Position numbers and translations under genes: made by a program. Positions 60,433 through 64,000 of a stretch of 64,000 bases of DNA are shown here, one piece after another (positions within the stretch are counted from its first letter, which is position 1; every line of letters starts with the position of its first letter). Below the pieces are notes generated by a model. That model searched no databases. It was not told the origin of the DNA and saw only the letters and a list, made by a program, of their open reading frames with translations. This DNA comes from Syncephalis plumigaleata (lineage: Eukaryota; Zoopagomycota; Zoopagomycetes; Zoopagales; Piptocephalidaceae), in assembly GCA_025201365.1 (NCBI GenBank), contig JAIXMF010000005.1, positions 1,178,001-1,242,000 on the forward strand, given 5' to 3'.

Positions 60433-61447
60433 GGCGTGTATTGTTCAGTTAAAAGAACTATATAAGTGCTTGTGCGAGGGGGGTATCAAGTGTAAAGAAA
60501 AAGAAAGAGTGGAACCAACCAACTCCAGAGCACGATATGCAAATATATAAAAAAGAGAGGTCGTCGCGACAATAACGAACGAGAAAAAGAAAAGCCAGCG
60601 CGGGTGGGCGGGCGGACGGGCGGAACCACTTGATAAAGCGCAGAAAAATCACACCGGAATTTTCCTTCTTCACATTCACACTAAAGCGACGTCGCGTCTT
60701 CCGGTTGGTCCGTCGTCGTTCATAGTTATCAGAAGGAAAGGAAAGAAGGAAAGAAAAAAAGAAGAAAACTAACAAGGAGAACAGGGCTCATCTATACCGC
60801 ATACATACATCACGTATAACATATTCGTCCAAATGAGACTTTTGGTCCAATCAACGGTAGGCACGCAAACAAACTCGCATCCACTTTGCTGTAATAGTCT
60901 AGTAGAGCCGCTTGCCAAATCCGTTTGACGATTTGCTACTGCTATTATTCGTGGTGGCATTGTTCTACGCTAGACGACTGGCCCATTGAGGGTACTGCCC
61001 CTGCCAGCACTAGAAACTGTTGAGAGTGACAAGCATGGCGGACACACACACACCCGCACACACACGCCCATATTGTTAATATGATGTGATGATATTACGC
61101 GTATTTGTCCATTCATTTTTCCTCTTCTTATTTAGGCGGAGCATAATGCAAACCGTAAATTCCCTTGCTATTTAAATCTGCTACCGGCGAATATCGGATG
61201 TTCAATTGATTGGTTAATGATGAATAGATAGCACATGTCCATGTTACTACGATCATCATCATCATCATCATCATCATGTGATAATTGTAATAGCAAATAA
61301 CAATGTAACAGATGCCATGGTAATAGAATCTAATATATCTCAATTTCATAATAGCAACCTTTAGTGAAATGAATGAATGAATGAATTATATAGCAGTTAG
61401 TTATCCTTATCATATCCAATCAATTTTCGTCACTCTTATTGCTAATC
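60433..61447. other. Divergent promoter region
   Basis: Between the ADP/ATP carrier (-) and the Nudix gene (+). 60,480-60,780 is purine-rich on the plus strand (a CT-rich leader for the carrier), with a GC-rich block near 60,590-60,625. (CA)n at 61,043-61,065 and (ATC)n at 61,255-61,275. No gene supported. Confidence 0.5.
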
Positions 61448-61802
61448 ATGTTCACTCGTGTAAGATATCGAACAGCTTATAAGCCAACCTTATTTGTATC
61501 GATTATTCGATCAATGCATGTTACAAGATGCAATCGTACATTAACTACTACTACTACTAGTACTAGTACTACTGATCATGTCCAATTACCTTATCGTCTT
61601 GATGCAACAACATTAAATCAATATAGTCAACGACTCGAACATGCCAATCCACCATCATATCGCTATCGTTACAGTGAGAAACAACCGGTACGCGATGCTG
61701 CAGTACTAGTACCATTGTGTATGGTTGATGATATACCAAGTGTTCTATTTACACTGCGTAGTTCACACTTGAATACACATCGTGGTGAGATCAGGTACGT
61801 AA

Positions 61803-61835
<33 letters not shown>

Positions 61836-62370
61836 CGAGATAAATAACTAACAAATGTGCTATTCTCTCTCTCTCTAGTTTTCCTGGTGGAAAGCGTGAT
61901 CCTCATGATAAGAACTTGACAGATACTGCACTAAGGGAGACTCATGAGGAGATTGGTATACCAGCAGAACAGATACACATTCTAGGCATGCATCATCCGT
62001 TACCTGATAAAACTCTCACCATACGTGTACATCCACTGGTGGCCTATATACAACAATCATTCATGACGAAATCAGCACCGTATCTGCGTTAAAGTATACT
62101 CGCGATGAAGTTGAAACGGTATTCGCCGTGTCTCTACGCGAGTTGGCCAATCCAGCCCGATGGCACTTGATTCAATTCCGTAATCGTGGTCCTCTAGTAC
62201 CCGAATGGCGAATTGCCGATCTACCAGGCATTCCTGCGGATATGCCACCCATCTGGGGACTCACGGCATTTATACTGAACAATGTACTGCAAACTCTATT
62301 TAAAGTGGATCGTCTAGAAACAAGATTGGCATGGCAAAAGATTGGCGAGGCAGCTTTACGTCAAACATGA
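61448..62370 (+). CDS. Nudix hydrolase of the CoA-diphosphatase type (NUDT7/8, Pcd1-like)
   Basis: The start at 61,448 gives MFTRVRYRTAYKPTLFVSII, a basic, Ser/Thr-rich leader that looks like a mitochondrial presequence. The domain carries the CoA-Nudix signature LNTHRGEI-SFPGGKRDPHD, joined across the intron, and the Nudix box ends TALRETHEEIGIPAEQI. The tail PPIWGLTAFILNNVL matches the WGLTA element of NUDT7/8. Family members cleave CoA and acyl-CoA to 3',5'-ADP and phosphopantetheine products in peroxisomes or mitochondria. The intron at 61,795-61,878 contains an (AT)n run. A one-base slip near 62,050 divides the second exon; VETVFAVSLRELANPARWHL follows in the new frame. Confidence 0.9.
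61801..61828. repeat. (AT)n microsatellite in the Nudix intron
   Basis: About thirteen AT units close to the donor site. Confidence 0.9.
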
Positions 62371-63083
62371 CCAAATAGATCTGTAACAACATAATGTAGT
62401 AGCTTGTAAATAAATACAGCGATATTAGTTCATACTGTTCAATTCATATCCAAGTATTTCTCTTTGTTAATGCCAATATGGTAATCAGTTTTTTATTTTA
62501 TTGAATAGCGTATAAATTAATATAAAATGGCGTGATGACACAAATGAACCATCTACATATTTGTTATCTTTTGTCTTCCCCTTCTTCTTTATCCATCCAT
62601 CCATCCATCCATGTATCGATTCATTTGTATAATGTTTATTGTTATTACTTGTAATACATTAATGAATAAACATAATTAGCTCATCTATTTATTAGATTAA
62701 TCATGTTAATGGTAAGTAATCGATGAGTATTACCTAGATACTTACATACGCGCGCGTTATATATACATATGCATGCATGATGATGCAACTATGCCACGGA
62801 TTTTGTCAGAGCGGTGTTTGCCTTTCTGTGGCCTCCGTCTTGTTACGCCCGTTGGTAGAGCAACGGCATCGGATACACCTACGGAGTGCGTTTTGTGCTG
62901 CGTAACCGTGTCCACCATGTGCCAAAGTCACCATTTGAGTTGGATGTGCACCTAGTATATATGATGTTTTCTTAACATCATGTATTCATCCAGTATGGTC
63001 TATCTACATGATAAATGTGAATAGATTGCCGCTGTTTACGTCACATCCGTAGTTAGGAGACATACATTTACATACCCACACTA
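62371..63083. other. Intergenic, no gene seen
   Basis: AT-rich with a (CCAT)n run at 62,594-62,612. A GC-richer patch at 62,780-62,900 has no coding or tRNA structure that I can support. Confidence 0.5.
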
Positions 63084-64000
63084 CTGCCGAAATGTTCATT
63101 ACTTTTTTACTATTTTATTTATAATACACATTATAATAAAACTTATTTCTATCTATCTAATGATATACGGACGATACTTTATTAATTAATTATATAGATG
63201 ATTTATTAATAAATACAATAGTCAAAGCCTAACAATGTTAACTGGTTGGAAAGCACGTAATATCATACAAAGCAGCTATAGCAAAAGAAAAGAGAATGAA
63301 TATAAATGTTATGAACTCAGTTTATTGACTGGCTAATATAATGTAATCCTCAATAAAGATCAGGATTGAATATTCGTGTATACAGTATATACTGATGAAT
63401 AGAACAAGTGAGAGATCTACTGTATAATTGTCAGTTAGAGGAGTGCCATCCAGATCTGGCACATATGGTGTCCCACAACCTTTTTCTTTTGGGTTTGGCT
63501 TATAGTAAATACACGTTTCTCCTTTATCGCATTCGATTCGCACTTTGGCCTGGAGCATTGAAGACTGGGCGTCTTTGGAGCACAGTAACCACGCGACATG
63601 GTTTTGCGACATGATAGCATTGCGTACGCCATTACAGTGGCAGCTAGGCAGCGCCATAGTACATATAGGCCGCTCCGTTGAATCGATTGGATGATAAGGT
63701 ATGGGCGATGACTCCTCAACACAACTAAATTGCTTCTTTGGAGATATTTGCTTAGCAAGGGTGACAATGGCTCCTCAACACACGTTAATCGCTTCTCTGA
63801 AGCAATTGGATTAGCAGTTGCCGCGTATGCCAGCATACCGACAACATTAGACTGATGGAACGCATACTGAATGATGTTACTTGGTAGGTGTTGATTTGAT
63901 GAATGCACTAATGAATAGTTGAAGCAGGCACAGTAGGATAAGAAGCGATGAATGTATGGGATGATCATTCAACAAGCATGATACATACGTGTATTTATAC
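63084..64000 (-). repeat. Right copy of the duplicated 0.95 kb unit
   Basis: Same orientation as 3,655-4,605 and truncated by the window edge just at the TATA box. Confidence 0.9.
63430..63880 (-). CDS. Small cysteine-rich secreted protein, copy 2
   Basis: Second member of the family described at 4,019-4,457. It has the same cysteine-dense domain (GETCIYYKPNPKEKGCG is shared exactly), the same promoter box (63,992-63,999) and similar 3' flank. Coding-like pieces lie in more than one frame, so I do not define a single product. Differences between the copies include changes inside the cysteine region and at the C-terminus. Confidence 0.5.

Noticed and set aside
62845-62885. tRNA-like patch (GTTGGTAGAGCAACGG resembles a D-arm)
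   Set aside because: No T-arm consensus, anticodon arm or acceptor pairing could be found around it.

Overview
This window is nuclear DNA of a fungus, most likely an early-diverging (non-Dikarya) lineage. The evidence is the gene content and structure. Fungal-type genes include a Rax2-like polarity protein, the Yhm2 citrate/oxoglutarate carrier, the COX1 activator Mss51 and an SPT2 chromatin protein. Genes are AT-rich and split by many short introns of about 40-140 bp with GTAAGT-like donors. Intergenic DNA is full of trinucleotide and tetranucleotide repeats. A cAMP-receptor-like seven-helix receptor and a Nup50/Nup2-type nucleoporin fit an early-branching fungus. The lineage is inference; no rRNA is present to settle it.

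Layout. 1-6.4 kb: the 3' end of an acidic-tailed gene, an F-box-like gene (-), a PhoD-like phosphatase (+), a cysteine-rich secreted gene (-) and a one-helix hypothetical gene (+). 6.5-21 kb: a Nup50/Nup2-like FG nucleoporin (+), an ADF-H/PH actin-binding protein (-), a tiny candidate gene (-), a Rax2-SH3 fusion (+), ribosomal protein P2 (-) and SPT2 (-). 21.2-23.1 kb: a large inverted repeat carrying a broken element. 23.6-36.8 kb: bleomycin hydrolase (+), a large unrecognised Ras-association-like protein (+), an S1/P1 nuclease (-), two tandem secreted paralogues (+) and MSS51 (-).

36.9-47.6 kb is an accessory island bounded by about 580 bp inverted repeats. It holds 5'-truncated pieces of a protein kinase and of mitochondrial isoleucyl-tRNA synthetase, a Gag-like reading frame with a zinc knuckle, a RING-like mini-ORF and other coding-like scraps. 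The kinase exons are tiled with perfect short hairpins, the strangest signal in the window. 48.8-62.4 kb returns to housekeeping genes: a His-Gly-rich nuclear-type protein (-), YHM2 (+), the receptor (-), the ribosome-collision E3 ligase HEL2/ZNF598 (-), the ADP/ATP carrier (-) and a CoA-type Nudix hydrolase (+). The window ends in a second copy of the cysteine-rich secreted gene found near 4 kb.

Co-functions: mitochondrial genes recur (MSS51, YHM2, ADP/ATP carrier, IleRS piece, Nudix), as do polarity and cortex genes (Rax2-SH3, ADF-H/PH) and secreted or surface proteins (S1/P1 nuclease, the secreted families, the receptor). Many clearly conserved genes carry isolated one-base frame breaks, often at homopolymers, which look like residual sequencing indels rather than decay. 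MSS51, YHM2, HEL2 and P2 read through cleanly. No tRNA, rRNA or CRISPR array was recognised.
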